From positions 992,001 to 1,056,000 of the forward strand of contig OZ220686.1 of assembly GCA_965116435.1 (NCBI GenBank): a DNA stretch of 64,000 nucleotides, given 5' to 3'. Below are positions 25,009 to 34,261 of the stretch, in pieces. Each line of letters begins with the position of its first letter. The first letter of the stretch is position 1. The notes under the pieces are model-generated. The model was not told the DNA's origin. It ran no database searches and worked only from the letters and a program-made list of their open reading frames with translations. The position numbers and the translations under genes were made by a program. This DNA comes from VXPQ01 sp965116435. GTDB taxonomy: Bacteria; Bacteroidota; Rhodothermia; Rhodothermales; VXPQ01.

Positions 25009-27576
25009 TTATACAACAAAGTTCACGATGCGGCCGGGCACGTATATTTCCCGCTTCACGGCGCGCTCCCCGATATGCTTCGCCACATTCTCCTCCCTGC
25101 GCGCCGCCTCGAGCGCCGCCTCTTTTTCGGCGTCCTGCGGGACCGTGATCGTAGCGCGGATGCGGCCATTCACCTGCACCGCAATCGCTACGGCGTCTTC
25201 CTTCAGGTATTCCCGGGCAACCTCCGGCCAGGGTTCGTAGGCCAGCGTCCGCGCCCCGCCCAGCCTGCGCCAGAGTTCCTCGCCGAGATGCGGAGCGAAC
25301 GGACTAAGCAGCAGCACGAACGGACGGGCTACTTCCTTCGGGACTGCATCCCATTTGTTCGCCGCGTTCACAAACTCCATCATCGCGGCGATGGCCGTAT
25401 TGAAATGCAGCCGCTCGATATCGGCGGTGACTTTCGCGATCGTCCGGTGCAGGGCGCGCAACTGCTCCTTCGAGGCGGCGGCGTCCATCCCGGAGCGCAA
25501 CGCGCCCGTCTCCGCGTGGATGAGAAGGCGCCACACACGGTTCAGGAAACGGTGGACCCCTTCGACTCCGCGCATGCTCCAGGGCTTTACCTGCTCCAGC
25601 GGACCCATAAACATTTCGTACAGCCGGAGCGAATCCGCGCCGTATCGCTCGACCACGTCTTCCGGGTTGATCACATTGCCCCGGCTCTTGCTCATCTTGT
25701 AGGCATGGGCCTCGACCGGAACCGATGCATCGTCCTTCAGCACGAATCCGTCCCCTTCCTTCCGCACGTCCGCCTCCGCAAGGCGCCGCCCGCCTACCGC
25801 ATATTCTATTTCCCCGAGAATCATGCCCTGATGGACAAGCCTGCGGAACGGTTCGGGCGTGCTTACTACGCCCGCGTCGTACAGCACCTTGTGCCAGAAC
25901 CGCGCATACAACAGATGCAGCACGGCATGCTCCGCGCCGCCTATGTAGAGATCGACCGGCATCCAGTACCGCTCTTTTTCGGGATCGACCGGGAGGCGGT
26001 CGTTGTGCGGATCGACGAACCGGAGATAGTACCAGCAGGACCCGGCCCACTGCGGCATGGTGTTCGTTTCCCGGAGGGCGGGCGCGCCGGTTTCGGGATC
26101 CACCGTATGCACCCACTCGGCGACCGACGCCAGCGGGCCTTCCACCTGCCCGGAAGGCTGGAAATCCGAAAGGTCCGGAAGCGTTACGGGAAGCGCGTCT
26201 TCCGGGAGAGGCTTCGGAATGCCGTCCACAAAAATCAGCGGGAACGGTTCTCCCCAGTAGCGCTGCCGGCTAAACAGCCAGTCGCGCAGTTTGTAATGGA
26301 CCTTGGCGCACCCGCATGCGTTGGCTTCGAGCCAGGCGATCATTTTCTGCTGAGCCGCCTCCGTAGGCAATCCATTGATGGAGACGCCCCGTTCGGCAAC
26401 GCCCGGGATAGCCCGGTCCTCGCTGGAGGACTGCACCAGCGCGCCGTCGCCGGTCCAGGCTTCCTTCGCTACGTCGCCCCCGGAAACGACCTCCCGGATG
26501 GGAAGATCGAAGGTTCTGGCGAACGCATGGTCGCGCTCGTCGTGGGCCGGCACAGCCATGATGGCGCCCGTCCCGTAGGAAATCAGTACGTAGTCCGCAA
26601 TCCAGACGGGAATGCGCTCGCCGTTCACCGGATTGAGGGCGAATCCGCCCGTAAACACGCCTGTTTTGTCCTGTTGCAGTTCGGTGCGCTCCAGATCGCT
26701 CTTTTGCGCCGCCGCGCGGACATAGGCTTCTACCTCTTCCAGCCGGTCGGGCGTCGTAATCTTCGCCGCAAGGGGATGCTCCGGCGCCAGCACCATATAC
26801 GTCGCCCCGAACAGCGTATCCGGGCGCGTCGTGAATACGCGGATCGCTTCGCCCGGCAGGTCGCATACGGGGAACGCCACTTCGGCCCCCTCGGACTTGC
26901 CGATCCAGTTGCGTTGCATTTCCTTGGTGCTTTCGGGCCAGTCAAGGTCGTCCAGCCCTTCGAGCAACCGCTCCGCATATTCCGTAATGCGCAACATCCA
27001 TTGCCGAAGCGGCTTGCGCACGCACTCGTAGCCCCCCACCTCGGATTTTCCGTCCACCACTTCTTCGTTGGCCAGCGTCGTGCCCAGTTCCGGGCACCAC
27101 CAGACAGGCGCTTCGCTCTGAAAGGCCAGCCCCCGTTCGTACAGCTTGAGGAATATCCACTGGGTCCAGCGGAAATATTCCGGGGACGTCGTGTCTATCT
27201 CCCGATCCCAATCGTACGAAAAGCCGAGCATCTGGAGTTGCTCGCGGAAACGCGCAATGTTCGCTTCCGTGGTGATGCGCGGATGGGTGTTCGTCTTGAC
27301 TGCATACTGTTCGGCGGGCAGGCCGAAAGCGTCCCAGCCTATCGTATGCAGCACGTTGAAGCCCTTCATGCGCTTGTAGCGCGCCAGAATGTCCGTAGCC
27401 GTATACCCCTCGGGGTGCCCTACGTGCAGGCCCGTTCCGCTCGGATACGGAAACATGTCCAGAATGTAGAACTTCTCTTTGTCCGGGTCCGGCTCGTCGG
27501 GCGTGCGAAAGGTCTTGCGTTCTTCCCAATGCCGCCGCCAATGCTGCTCTATTTCGGCGAAGGGATATCCGGCCAT
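25009..27576 (-). CDS. leuS: Leucine--tRNA ligase
   Basis: Charges tRNA-Leu. The 855-aa class I synthetase has the HIGH motif in PYPSGTGLHVGHPEGY (His51-His54), the editing domain with TTRPDTLFGATYMVLAPEH, and the KMSKSRGNVINPEDVV loop near residue 626. The C-terminal anticodon domain ends VPGRIVNFVV. Length is normal for bacterial LeuRS. It is the last core gene before the defence island to its right. No T-box or other leader element was recognised upstream. Confidence 0.98.
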   Translation of the reverse strand: MAGYPFAEIEQHWRRHWEERKTFRTPDEPDPDKEKFYILDMFPYPSGTGLHVGHPEGYTATDILARYKRMKGFNVLHTIGWDAFGLPAEQYAVKTNTHPRITTEANIARFREQLQMLGFSYDWDREIDTTSPEYFRWTQWIFLKLYERGLAFQSEAPVWWCPELGTTLANEEVVDGKSEVGGYECVRKPLRQWMLRITEYAERLLEGLDDLDWPESTKEMQRNWIGKSEGAEVAFPVCDLPGEAIRVFTTRPDTLFGATYMVLAPEHPLAAKITTPDRLEEVEAYVRAAAQKSDLERTELQQDKTGVFTGGFALNPVNGERIPVWIADYVLISYGTGAIMAVPAHDERDHAFARTFDLPIREVVSGGDVAKEAWTGDGALVQSSSEDRAIPGVAERGVSINGLPTEAAQQKMIAWLEANACGCAKVHYKLRDWLFSRQRYWGEPFPLIFVDGIPKPLPEDALPVTLPDLSDFQPSGQVEGPLASVAEWVHTVDPETGAPALRETNTMPQWAGSCWYYLRFVDPHNDRLPVDPEKERYWMPVDLYIGGAEHAVLHLLYARFWHKVLYDAGVVSTPEPFRRLVHQGMILGEIEYAVGGRRLAEADVRKEGDGFVLKDDASVPVEAHAYKMSKSRGNVINPEDVVERYGADSLRLYEMFMGPLEQVKPWSMRGVEGVHRFLNRVWRLLIHAETGALRSGMDAAASKEQLRALHRTIAKVTADIERLHFNTAIAAMMEFVNAANKWDAVPKEVARPFVLLLSPFAPHLGEELWRRLGGARTLAYEPWPEVAREYLKEDAVAIAVQVNGRIRATITVPQDAEKEAALEAARREENVAKHIGERAVKREIYVPGRIVNFVV

Positions 27577-27818
27577 GTCTGCTCTCGGTGAAGGAAATAT
27601 CGATCAAGGCGGGGTCATACTCCTTGCGGCGGAAAGGGTTCAGGGACGGGGGCTCGGGTCATTCCTCCACTCCGGCCTTCCTGCGGCAGATTCGAGCATA
27701 TCCGGGCAGGGATCGGAACACCGGGGGACGAATTTCATTGACTTGAGGATGCCCGCCGCGCCAATGCCCGCATGTTGCAGGCGGCTATGCGCCTCAGACC
27801 GATTCTGCTATTGTAACC

Positions 27819-29486
27819 ATGTCCCTCGCTGCGCAAATCATTGACCAGCAGGTGTCTGGAGTGGTCGAGAAGCACTCCGATGCTTTTAGCCATGAGCTGG
27901 GCCTGGGCGCCGACGAGCCCAGGAAGCGTTCGACAGCATTCCTCTTTCTTGTGGCGAAAACAGCATTCGACCTCACGGATGACGAGGCGCTCGACGGCAT
28001 TGTGGACGGAGGAGGCGATTTCGGGATTGATGCGCTGTACTTCGAGTCGCCCGATGACGGCGAACTGCCCATTACGTTGATACAGGGGAAATACAAGAAA
28101 AATCTTGACGGACATTCGGCGTTTCCCGAGCATGCCGTCGCCGATATGATCCATGCGATCGGAACGCTTTTCGATCCGGTCAAGCCCGTGAGCCTGAATC
28201 GACGACTGGAGCAGCGGATCGAGGACATACGTTCCTTTGTCAAGGAGGGCGCGATTCCGCGCGTCACGGCGGTCGCCGCGAATAACGGAGCAGGTTGGTC
28301 TGCGCAGGCGCAACAACGGATCGATAATGCGAGCAAGGGGTTTGGAGCACAGGTCGAGTGGCGTCATATCGGGTCCGAGGAACTCCTTGCCCTGTTGCAG
28401 ACACGCAAACCCATCAGTGCAGAATTGCAATTCAACGGACAGGTGCTGGTCGAAACCTTCGACTTTCGTCGCGTAATGGTAGGGCGCATATCCGTGGCCG
28501 AACTCGCACGGCTTACCGATGAGCACGATAATGCGCTATTCGAAAGAAATATTCGTCGTTATCTGGGACTCAAGGGAAACCGCGTGAACGAAGCGGTCGC
28601 CACAACGTTGCGCCAACAGGACGAGCGTTCAAATTTTTATTTTTACAACAACGGCGTGACCATTACTTGCTCCCAGTTTCGCCACAATGCGCTTCAGAGA
28701 GGCAACTGGCGGGTGCAGGTAAACGACCTGCAAATCGTCAACGGGGGACAAACGGCGCGCACCGTTCAGCACATAGCAAGAGAGCTGGGGCCAGAGATTG
28801 GCGAAGCGGAGGTTCTTGTGCGCATATATGAACTTCCGCGGGACGATAATGAACTTGTCGGGGCGATTACATTCGCTACGAACAGCCAGAATCCGGTCGA
28901 TCTGCGCGACTTGAAGGCCAACGATGCTCGCCAGCAACGCCTCGGCGCATCCATCGCTGCATTGGGATACAAGTACCGCGCCAAGCGCGAGGATCGTTCC
29001 GTCTCGTCCGACGAATTTACGAGCGCCGTGGTGGCTGAAGCGGTTCTGGCGATTTGGCGTCGGCGGCCGCATCAGGCGAGATTTAGCGGACGAAAGCATT
29101 TCGGGGCCCTGTACGATATTATTTTTACCGAAGACCTGAACGGCGCCCAGGCGATCATCGCGGCCTTGCTATTTCGACATGCGGAAAACCGGCGAAAAAG
29201 ACCTCCGCAGGATGCGCCGGATTTTCTTGCGTACGGTTCCCGTTTCATCGCCATGCTCATGGGGCGCTATCTCCTCCAGGAGATGGATATTTCGCTTGAA
29301 CAATTGAATCACCGCAACTTTGAACAGGCCCGGGAACTGGTTGCACAAAATGCGGATCGTTATGTGTCTCGCGCGGAAGAAAGGATTGAGGCAAACATGC
29401 CCGTCGTAATCGGCGAGCGGGCGCGCACGCTGCAATTATTGTCGGCGACGTTCCGCCGAGCCGACCTTATTGATCTGTTGATGTGA
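27819..29486 (+). CDS. AIPR-family anti-phage protein with nuclease-like N-terminus
   Basis: Predicted phage-defence protein of 555 aa. The centre and C-terminus match the AIPR (abortive infection phage resistance) family, with FYFYNNGVTITC and NDLQIVNGGQTARTV followed by FATNSQNPVDLRDLKANDA. The N-terminal ~150 residues show a restriction-endonuclease-like pattern, GGGDFGIDALYF (Asp71) then ITLIQGKYKK (Gln89-x-Lys91). DNA or RNA cleavage is therefore plausible, but this is inference. It stands alone, divergent from leuS, with no modification gene beside it. AIPR proteins are often found in restriction-modification or stand-alone defence contexts. Confidence 0.85.
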   Translation: MSLAAQIIDQQVSGVVEKHSDAFSHELGLGADEPRKRSTAFLFLVAKTAFDLTDDEALDGIVDGGGDFGIDALYFESPDDGELPITLIQGKYKKNLDGHSAFPEHAVADMIHAIGTLFDPVKPVSLNRRLEQRIEDIRSFVKEGAIPRVTAVAANNGAGWSAQAQQRIDNASKGFGAQVEWRHIGSEELLALLQTRKPISAELQFNGQVLVETFDFRRVMVGRISVAELARLTDEHDNALFERNIRRYLGLKGNRVNEAVATTLRQQDERSNFYFYNNGVTITCSQFRHNALQRGNWRVQVNDLQIVNGGQTARTVQHIARELGPEIGEAEVLVRIYELPRDDNELVGAITFATNSQNPVDLRDLKANDARQQRLGASIAALGYKYRAKREDRSVSSDEFTSAVVAEAVLAIWRRRPHQARFSGRKHFGALYDIIFTEDLNGAQAIIAALLFRHAENRRKRPPQDAPDFLAYGSRFIAMLMGRYLLQEMDISLEQLNHRNFEQARELVAQNADRYVSRAEERIEANMPVVIGERARTLQLLSATFRRADLIDLLM

Positions 29487-29704
29487 GGCTGGTTTTGCAG
29501 GACATGCGCGCACCCACTCCGCAAACCGTTCGTGCGGCCGCACTTCCGCCAACTAGCTTATCTCCGGGGCCGCCAGCAGTTCTTCCACGGATTCGGACGG
29601 GTGGTCCGCCATTTACGCGAAAATCACGGCGCACGCCGACACCTTGTTGATCGCATCCAGCGGAAGGGCTTCAATGAGTTTCTTGCGGGGCATGGGGAGA
29701 GCAC

Positions 29705-30166
29705 TCATGGCAGTGCTTTATTGAGTGGAGTTCCACAACCGATGAGTTTTATCTCATATTTTCTGTCGCGAAAAGATATTCTATTTTTCTTAAGTTTATT
29801 TATTTGGTATTTATGGAGACGCTTTCCATATACCCCTATAGGTACAAATTTTGTTATATATTTTGATGGTATTTTATGTTGAGCAAATTCTGATCCAGAT
29901 TGCAGTTGTTTTGTTATTTCTGTTGCATTTGGACTACCTTTTTTTAACTCCAAAGGCACAGTCCAGTAATCATTTCCATCGTAACCAATAAACAAAAAAT
30001 CGCAACGTGTTTCATTTTTCAAGTCCTGAAAACAACGGTTAATATCGATGATAATATGCGGTGAGGGGGCGTTATTCATAGATACTTTACATCCCTGTTC
30101 CATGCATCTTTTAGTGATAGCATATTCAGGAATTTCATTTCTTATATGTTCAATTAAAACACACAT
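29705..30166 (-). CDS. Small nuclease-like protein coupled to the AAA ATPase
   Basis: Unrecognised 153-aa protein. A segment CDFLFIGYDGNDYWTVPLELKKG has the spacing of a PD-(D/E)XK nuclease core (Asp, then Glu-x-Lys in ELK), though the fold cannot be confirmed by eye. Its start codon directly follows the ATPase stop (TAAATG, no gap), so the two are translationally coupled and probably act together. The DNA is strikingly AT-rich compared with surrounding core genes, showing recent acquisition. It could be the effector of a two-gene defence system; other possibilities are an anti-phage sensor or an unrelated small protein. Confidence 0.7.
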   Translation of the reverse strand: MCVLIEHIRNEIPEYAITKRCMEQGCKVSMNNAPSPHIIIDINRCFQDLKNETRCDFLFIGYDGNDYWTVPLELKKGSPNATEITKQLQSGSEFAQHKIPSKYITKFVPIGVYGKRLHKYQINKLKKNRISFRDRKYEIKLIGCGTPLNKALP

Positions 30167-31720
30167 TTATTTAGCCATTTCGATGATTTTATTTCCAATA
30201 GATGCCCACTCGTTATAAAGCTGTTCTGCAACCTCTCCATAATCGCTTTCAAGTCCCCCCGATTCTGGATCAAACTGAATTTCTTCAACGACTGAACCCT
30301 TGGGGGATCGTTTCTGCTTGAACAACCATGCTCCCACCTGATCAGGGCGAAGCATAAGATCACCATTGCGCTGAGATGTAGACAGATCGGATCGCCGGAC
30401 AATATTGGCAAGCGTTTCCAATACCCATTCACTGTGTGTGGTGACAACCACTCGGATGCCCGCATCAACAAACGAAACGATCTGGCGGGTGAATTCGGCT
30501 TGCATGGCTGGATGCAAGTGTGCTTCCGGTTCTTCGATAATCAGCGTGTCATTAGGTTGAACAAGATGGCGCAGGTAAAGTACCACGGGAGCAATCTCTG
30601 ACACCATGGATGAGGCATATATTAGAGGCAATTCATTCTCCCATCCTTGAGGAGAATATGTAAAATGCGGATAACCTATTATGTTCGACTGCTTCATACG
30701 TATCTTCCCGCCTAAAATGGATTCTTCGAGTTTCGTATCAAAATCATTCCAAGGTTTTTCTTGTCTACGTTTATACGATTGAGATTTGCCGCGAAAAGGT
30801 GTGTCTCTTGATACAGGACTATCCAGTTGAATCAATGCCCGGAGAAAATCTGAAAGTACCCCAGAAAGCCTGGAAGTACTGGAAGTCGAATCTATAGCCG
30901 CCATTGATGCATTGCCTATTATGGCACTAACGACTGTATTATGTGCATGCATTATACCTGTCCGACTAGCAGGAAGATAAAATGCACGAGAATACATAGG
31001 ACCTAATATTGGATACATAGTAAAATCACTTAAAACATCCATAAATATTTTGAGAATATGATATTGATTTATTTTATCATATGAAGGCATCATATGATCC
31101 ACCATTGAATACATGTTTTTTATATCAATTTCATTGTTTTCATCATGAAAATTTAATTCAACTTCAGGGGGTACATATATTTTCGATGAAAATAATTTTG
31201 ACTTGATTGTTAATTCATGAGAAAAACGTATAGAATTTACCGTAGATTTTCTTTCAAAATTAATACATGCACCATCTCGGCTTGCTTTACGAATCAATGA
31301 ATTTTTTTTATCCATACCAAAACAACGAAGTATATTATCGCCGAGTTGTTTAGCTTCATACTCAGATACATGTATCTTCCTGATCTTATAAATTTCATCC
31401 ATTACAAAATCAGGAAGAACGATTTTATCTTCGATATTATTACTGTCGCTTCTAAAGGTTTTTTGTGCCCAATCGATCAGGGATTCGATGATAGATGTAT
31501 CTCGATTCATAGGATGCCATGGCATCCTATTTTTCCGAGGATTGCTGAAATGCTGATGTAACGCATAAATCAGAATTGCCAGCCACGATTTTCCTGTATT
31601 GCTCGGCCCAATAAACACCGTAAGCGGGCGTAAATCTATTTGGGCCTCGGCAATCGGACCGAAGTTCTTGACTTCAAGCGTATCTTTTATAGACGAATCG
31701 TGCATGGGTCCCTGCGGCAT
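30167..31720 (-). CDS. AAA family ATPase (OLD/AAA_15-like), AT-rich acquired gene
   Basis: Predicted ABC/SMC-type ATPase of 517 aa from the ATG at 31720 (MPQGPMHDSSIKDTLEVKN). Walker A is GPSNTGKS (38-45). Walker B and D-loop are LIIEEPEAHLHPAMQAEFTR (about 395-414), and a switch histidine lies in VVTTHSEWVLE. Such ATPases work with a nuclease in OLD, Gabija, Septu and PARIS-type defence systems, but I cannot assign it to any of them. The frame also allows a start at 31828. GC is far below the rest of the window, and the gene is preceded by two 15-bp palindromes. It forms an operon with the small gene at 29705. Confidence 0.85.
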   Translation of the reverse strand: MPQGPMHDSSIKDTLEVKNFGPIAEAQIDLRPLTVFIGPSNTGKSWLAILIYALHQHFSNPRKNRMPWHPMNRDTSIIESLIDWAQKTFRSDSNNIEDKIVLPDFVMDEIYKIRKIHVSEYEAKQLGDNILRCFGMDKKNSLIRKASRDGACINFERKSTVNSIRFSHELTIKSKLFSSKIYVPPEVELNFHDENNEIDIKNMYSMVDHMMPSYDKINQYHILKIFMDVLSDFTMYPILGPMYSRAFYLPASRTGIMHAHNTVVSAIIGNASMAAIDSTSSTSRLSGVLSDFLRALIQLDSPVSRDTPFRGKSQSYKRRQEKPWNDFDTKLEESILGGKIRMKQSNIIGYPHFTYSPQGWENELPLIYASSMVSEIAPVVLYLRHLVQPNDTLIIEEPEAHLHPAMQAEFTRQIVSFVDAGIRVVVTTHSEWVLETLANIVRRSDLSTSQRNGDLMLRPDQVGAWLFKQKRSPKGSVVEEIQFDPESGGLESDYGEVAEQLYNEWASIGNKIIEMAK

Positions 31721-31841
31721 GGTGTGTGCTCTATTTATGTCAATATACGCTTTTTCGATATCTTTGTCAAATTCCGTTACAGCCAATCCTTTATTTTTTA
31801 GCCCAGAGTATCCCCTCCGAAAACCCACCGCATACAGAAAA

Positions 31842-31886
31842 CCTTAATTATTAAGGCGTCATTTTCGGGCGCCTTACTTTTTAAGG
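31842..31886 (-). promoter_or_regulatory. Two 15-bp palindromes upstream of the AAA ATPase operon
   Basis: CCTTAATTATTAAGG at 31842-31856 and CCTTACTTTTTAAGG at 31872-31886 are spaced 30 bp, close to three helical turns. They lie between the ATPase start and the stop of the NTF2-like gene. A GGCG..CGCC hairpin sits between them. They could be an operator for the acquired operon or part of a terminator. Confidence 0.5.
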
Positions 31887-31907
31887 CCGCTCTGTGCCAT
31901 CCAACCC

Positions 31908-32393
31908 CTACTCCACCTCACACCCCGTCCGCCGTCGCGTATCGGTGATTTGCGTAATCCGCCAGGCGTCGCCGTCGTGGTAGAAATGAAGGGCGTTCAC
32001 GCCGCAATGACTGAGCGTCTCCCCGAGAAAGAAGGCGTAGTTCATCCATGCCTGGGCCAAATGCCCGTCCACAGCAATCTCCACATTCCATATCTTCTCG
32101 TCCCACACCTCGTCATGGGGCGTTCCCACCGCCTCTACGAACCGATCCGCGCTGCCCGTGGACAGAACAGGCTTGCCCGTGTCGGCGTGCACGAACGCAG
32201 ACTGGAAGCGGACCGCCGGATGAAGCGTCGCCCGGACCATCGTACTGTCCCCTGCCCGCATGCCGTCGAACAGCTGGTCGATGACGACTCGAACGCCTTC
32301 GGAAGACCTGTCGGCGGAAGAGGACTGCGCCGCCGCCGGAGAAGCCAGCGCCAGCAAGCCCAAGGTCAATATGGCGAATACCAGAAATCGCAT
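31908..32393 (-). CDS. Exported NTF2-like (SnoaL/DUF4440-type) protein
   Basis: Small 161-aa protein with a clear signal peptide (FLVFAILTLGLLALASPAAAQS) and an NTF2-like cone fold pattern: VRVVIDQLFDGMRAGDSTMVRATLHPAVRFQS at the start and GDAWRITQITDTRRR at the end. Such proteins bind small ligands or act as isomerases/lyases; the ligand is unknown here. Its GC content matches the core genome, unlike the ATPase operon just downstream. It probably marks the edge of the AT-rich insert. Confidence 0.82.
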   Translation of the reverse strand: MRFLVFAILTLGLLALASPAAAQSSSADRSSEGVRVVIDQLFDGMRAGDSTMVRATLHPAVRFQSAFVHADTGKPVLSTGSADRFVEAVGTPHDEVWDEKIWNVEIAVDGHLAQAWMNYAFFLGETLSHCGVNALHFYHDGDAWRITQITDTRRRTGCEVE

Positions 32394-32462
32394 GGCGCCA
32401 AGATAACACAGGCCCGCACACGGCGCAACCCCCGCCCGAAGAAATAGCCCGTCTCGCCCCCC

Positions 32463-32557
32463 ATCCCCTGACCCCGCCTCGCCGTCTTAAATCCCCTGAC
32501 CTCGCCTCGCCGTCCTAAATCCCCTGACCCCGCCTCGCCGTCCTACATCCCCTAACC
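32463..32557. repeat. 28-bp tandem repeat, 3.4 copies
   Basis: Three complete 28-bp units begin ATCCCCTGACC(C/T)CGCCTCGC and end CGTC(T/C)TA(A/C), followed by a partial unit ATCCCCTAACCG. There are no spacers, so it is not a CRISPR array. It lies in the gap between the divergent NTF2-like gene and the OLD-like gene. Confidence 0.85.
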
Positions 32558-32617
32558 GCAGCATCCGGTCGATTCGGGGAAATACGTGAACGCCGAAAGG
32601 GTTATCTTTTAGACAGA

Positions 32618-34225
32618 ATGTCCCCAACCCGCCACCCCGCCAGGGCCTGCAAACAACTCGACATGCCGCTAATCGACAAGCAACTACAGGAGGTATGGGA
32701 TGCGCTGCGGGCGGACAACATCCGGCGAGACCATGCGCTCCAGGCTATCCGCATCCGAAACCTGCGGGGCATCCAGGACCTGCGCGTACCCTTTACGTAT
32801 CCCGTCAGCGTACTGGCGGGTCCTAACGGGTGCGGGAAATCTACGGTTCTGTTCGCCTGCGCCTGCGCGTATCGGGACCCCAAAAGCAAGAAAAACTCCC
32901 GCACGCCAAGCAGTCTTTTCCCCGGTTTCGCCAACCGGAGGCAAGAAGTGCTCTCGGACGCCATAGAACCCACAAAACTGGCGTTCGACTACATCCACGA
33001 GGGCGCCAACTATCCCATGGACTGGAACCGGGGCAAATCCTGGAACCGTAGTTTCAGGGGACGCAAGGGGGGCAAACAGCCCGAGCGAACCGTATACCTG
33101 CGCACGCTGGCCAATCTCACGAATCCGTCTGAAGTGCGCGGCCTGCTGCAACTTGCGCGCAAGGAATTCGAGATCGAGACCCTTACGCCCAACCTGCTCA
33201 TTTTTGCGCATCGCATCTTGCGGCAACGTTACCGGAATCTGTCCGTCATGGCGTCGGGGGGCCGGGATCTGCTATTCGCAGAAACGGAAGACCCGCAAGA
33301 AACGCGATACTCCGAATTTCACATGTCTTCGGGAGAGCGGGCCATCCTGCGTATGTCGAGAGACATCTCCCGTCTTGAGAACGCGCTGATTCTTATCGAC
33401 GAGATCGAGGCAGGCTTGCATCCGTACACGCAGCAACAAACCATGCTGGAACTGCAACGCATGGCGCTGCGACAAAAATTGCAAATCATTGTGGCGTCGC
33501 ACAGCCCAGTCGTGCTCGACAGCGTTCCTCCCGACGGACGGTTGTTTCTGGAGCGCGACGAACATACGGCAGATGTTTGCCTCATGCCCGTCTGGCGAGA
33601 CATTTTCCAGAAAGCGCTTTACGGACAATCCCGCGACCAACTTTCCATCCTGTGCGAAGACGCCATCGCCGAATCCGTGATTCGCGGCGTGCTGGACGTG
33701 CTCAACCCGACCATGGATTTACGCCCCGACGACGTATTGGTCGGGAGAAATACGGGGCGCGACGAATTCCCCGCGCATGTGCATACTCTGGGAAAATTCG
33801 GCAAGTTGCGAGACTTTCTGATGGCGCTGGACGGCGACGCCCGGGACGCAAAACATAAAATCGAACAAGCCGCGGAGCAATACGGGCATCATGCGCGAAT
33901 CGTCTTCCTGCCCGGAAAAAATGCCCCGGAACATTGGGTGTGGAATCTTCTGTGCAAACATCCGCAGGAATACGCCACGGCGCTGGGCATTACGCAAGCA
34001 GGCCTGCAACGGAGCATGCAAGAAATAGAACAGTTGGTGGAAGGAGGCGTACAGCAAACGTCTTTCATGAAAGTAGCGCTGAACGCACTCGCCGACGACC
34101 TGAACCGCCCGCCCGAAGAAATAGCCCGTCTGGCCGGACGCACGGAGGCCGGACGCAAACGCGGCGACATGGCGCGATTTCTCGTGGAGTTCGAAGAACG
34201 CATCATCGCCTGGCGGCAACCATAA
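32618..34225 (+). CDS. OLD-like ATPase with C-terminal TOPRIM-type domain
   Basis: Predicted defence nuclease of 535 aa. The N-terminal ABC-type ATPase has Walker A GPNGCGKS (68-75), signature HMSSGERAILRMS, Walker B ALILIDEIEAGLHPYTQQ and the switch SHSPVVLDS. The C-terminal part has a TOPRIM-like acidic set: LSILCEDAIAES (Glu) and MALDGDARD (Asp-x-Asp). ATPase plus TOPRIM is the layout of the OLD nuclease family, single-protein anti-phage systems in several phages and bacteria. An ATG at 32663 (MPLIDKQLQEVW) is an alternative start. It is convergent with bshC and is the right-hand gene of the defence island. Confidence 0.82.
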   Translation: MSPTRHPARACKQLDMPLIDKQLQEVWDALRADNIRRDHALQAIRIRNLRGIQDLRVPFTYPVSVLAGPNGCGKSTVLFACACAYRDPKSKKNSRTPSSLFPGFANRRQEVLSDAIEPTKLAFDYIHEGANYPMDWNRGKSWNRSFRGRKGGKQPERTVYLRTLANLTNPSEVRGLLQLARKEFEIETLTPNLLIFAHRILRQRYRNLSVMASGGRDLLFAETEDPQETRYSEFHMSSGERAILRMSRDISRLENALILIDEIEAGLHPYTQQQTMLELQRMALRQKLQIIVASHSPVVLDSVPPDGRLFLERDEHTADVCLMPVWRDIFQKALYGQSRDQLSILCEDAIAESVIRGVLDVLNPTMDLRPDDVLVGRNTGRDEFPAHVHTLGKFGKLRDFLMALDGDARDAKHKIEQAAEQYGHHARIVFLPGKNAPEHWVWNLLCKHPQEYATALGITQAGLQRSMQEIEQLVEGGVQQTSFMKVALNALADDLNRPPEEIARLAGRTEAGRKRGDMARFLVEFEERIIAWRQP

Positions 34226-34261
34226 GCCACAGGCATCCGTCCATGCGTTCTGTCGGGCGGA

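Noticed and set aside
24201..25019. Open frame starting MLYKGCTDQIHFDQ
   Set aside because: It begins in the inverted-repeat element and then runs out of frame across bshB1; similarity to the frame near 15520 is due to the shared repeat, not a protein.
25000..27591. Plus-strand open frame of 863 codons
   Set aside because: Antisense shadow of leuS; composition is Arg/His/Pro-rich with no motif.
29487..29704. Possible small gene after the AIPR gene
   Set aside because: Minus-strand pieces (MSALPMPRKKLIEALPLDAI; DHPSESVEELLAAPEIS) are short and broken by stops; at most a decayed remnant with no recognisable family.
32463..32557. Possible CRISPR array
   Set aside because: The 28-bp units are directly adjacent with no spacers, and no cas gene is present.
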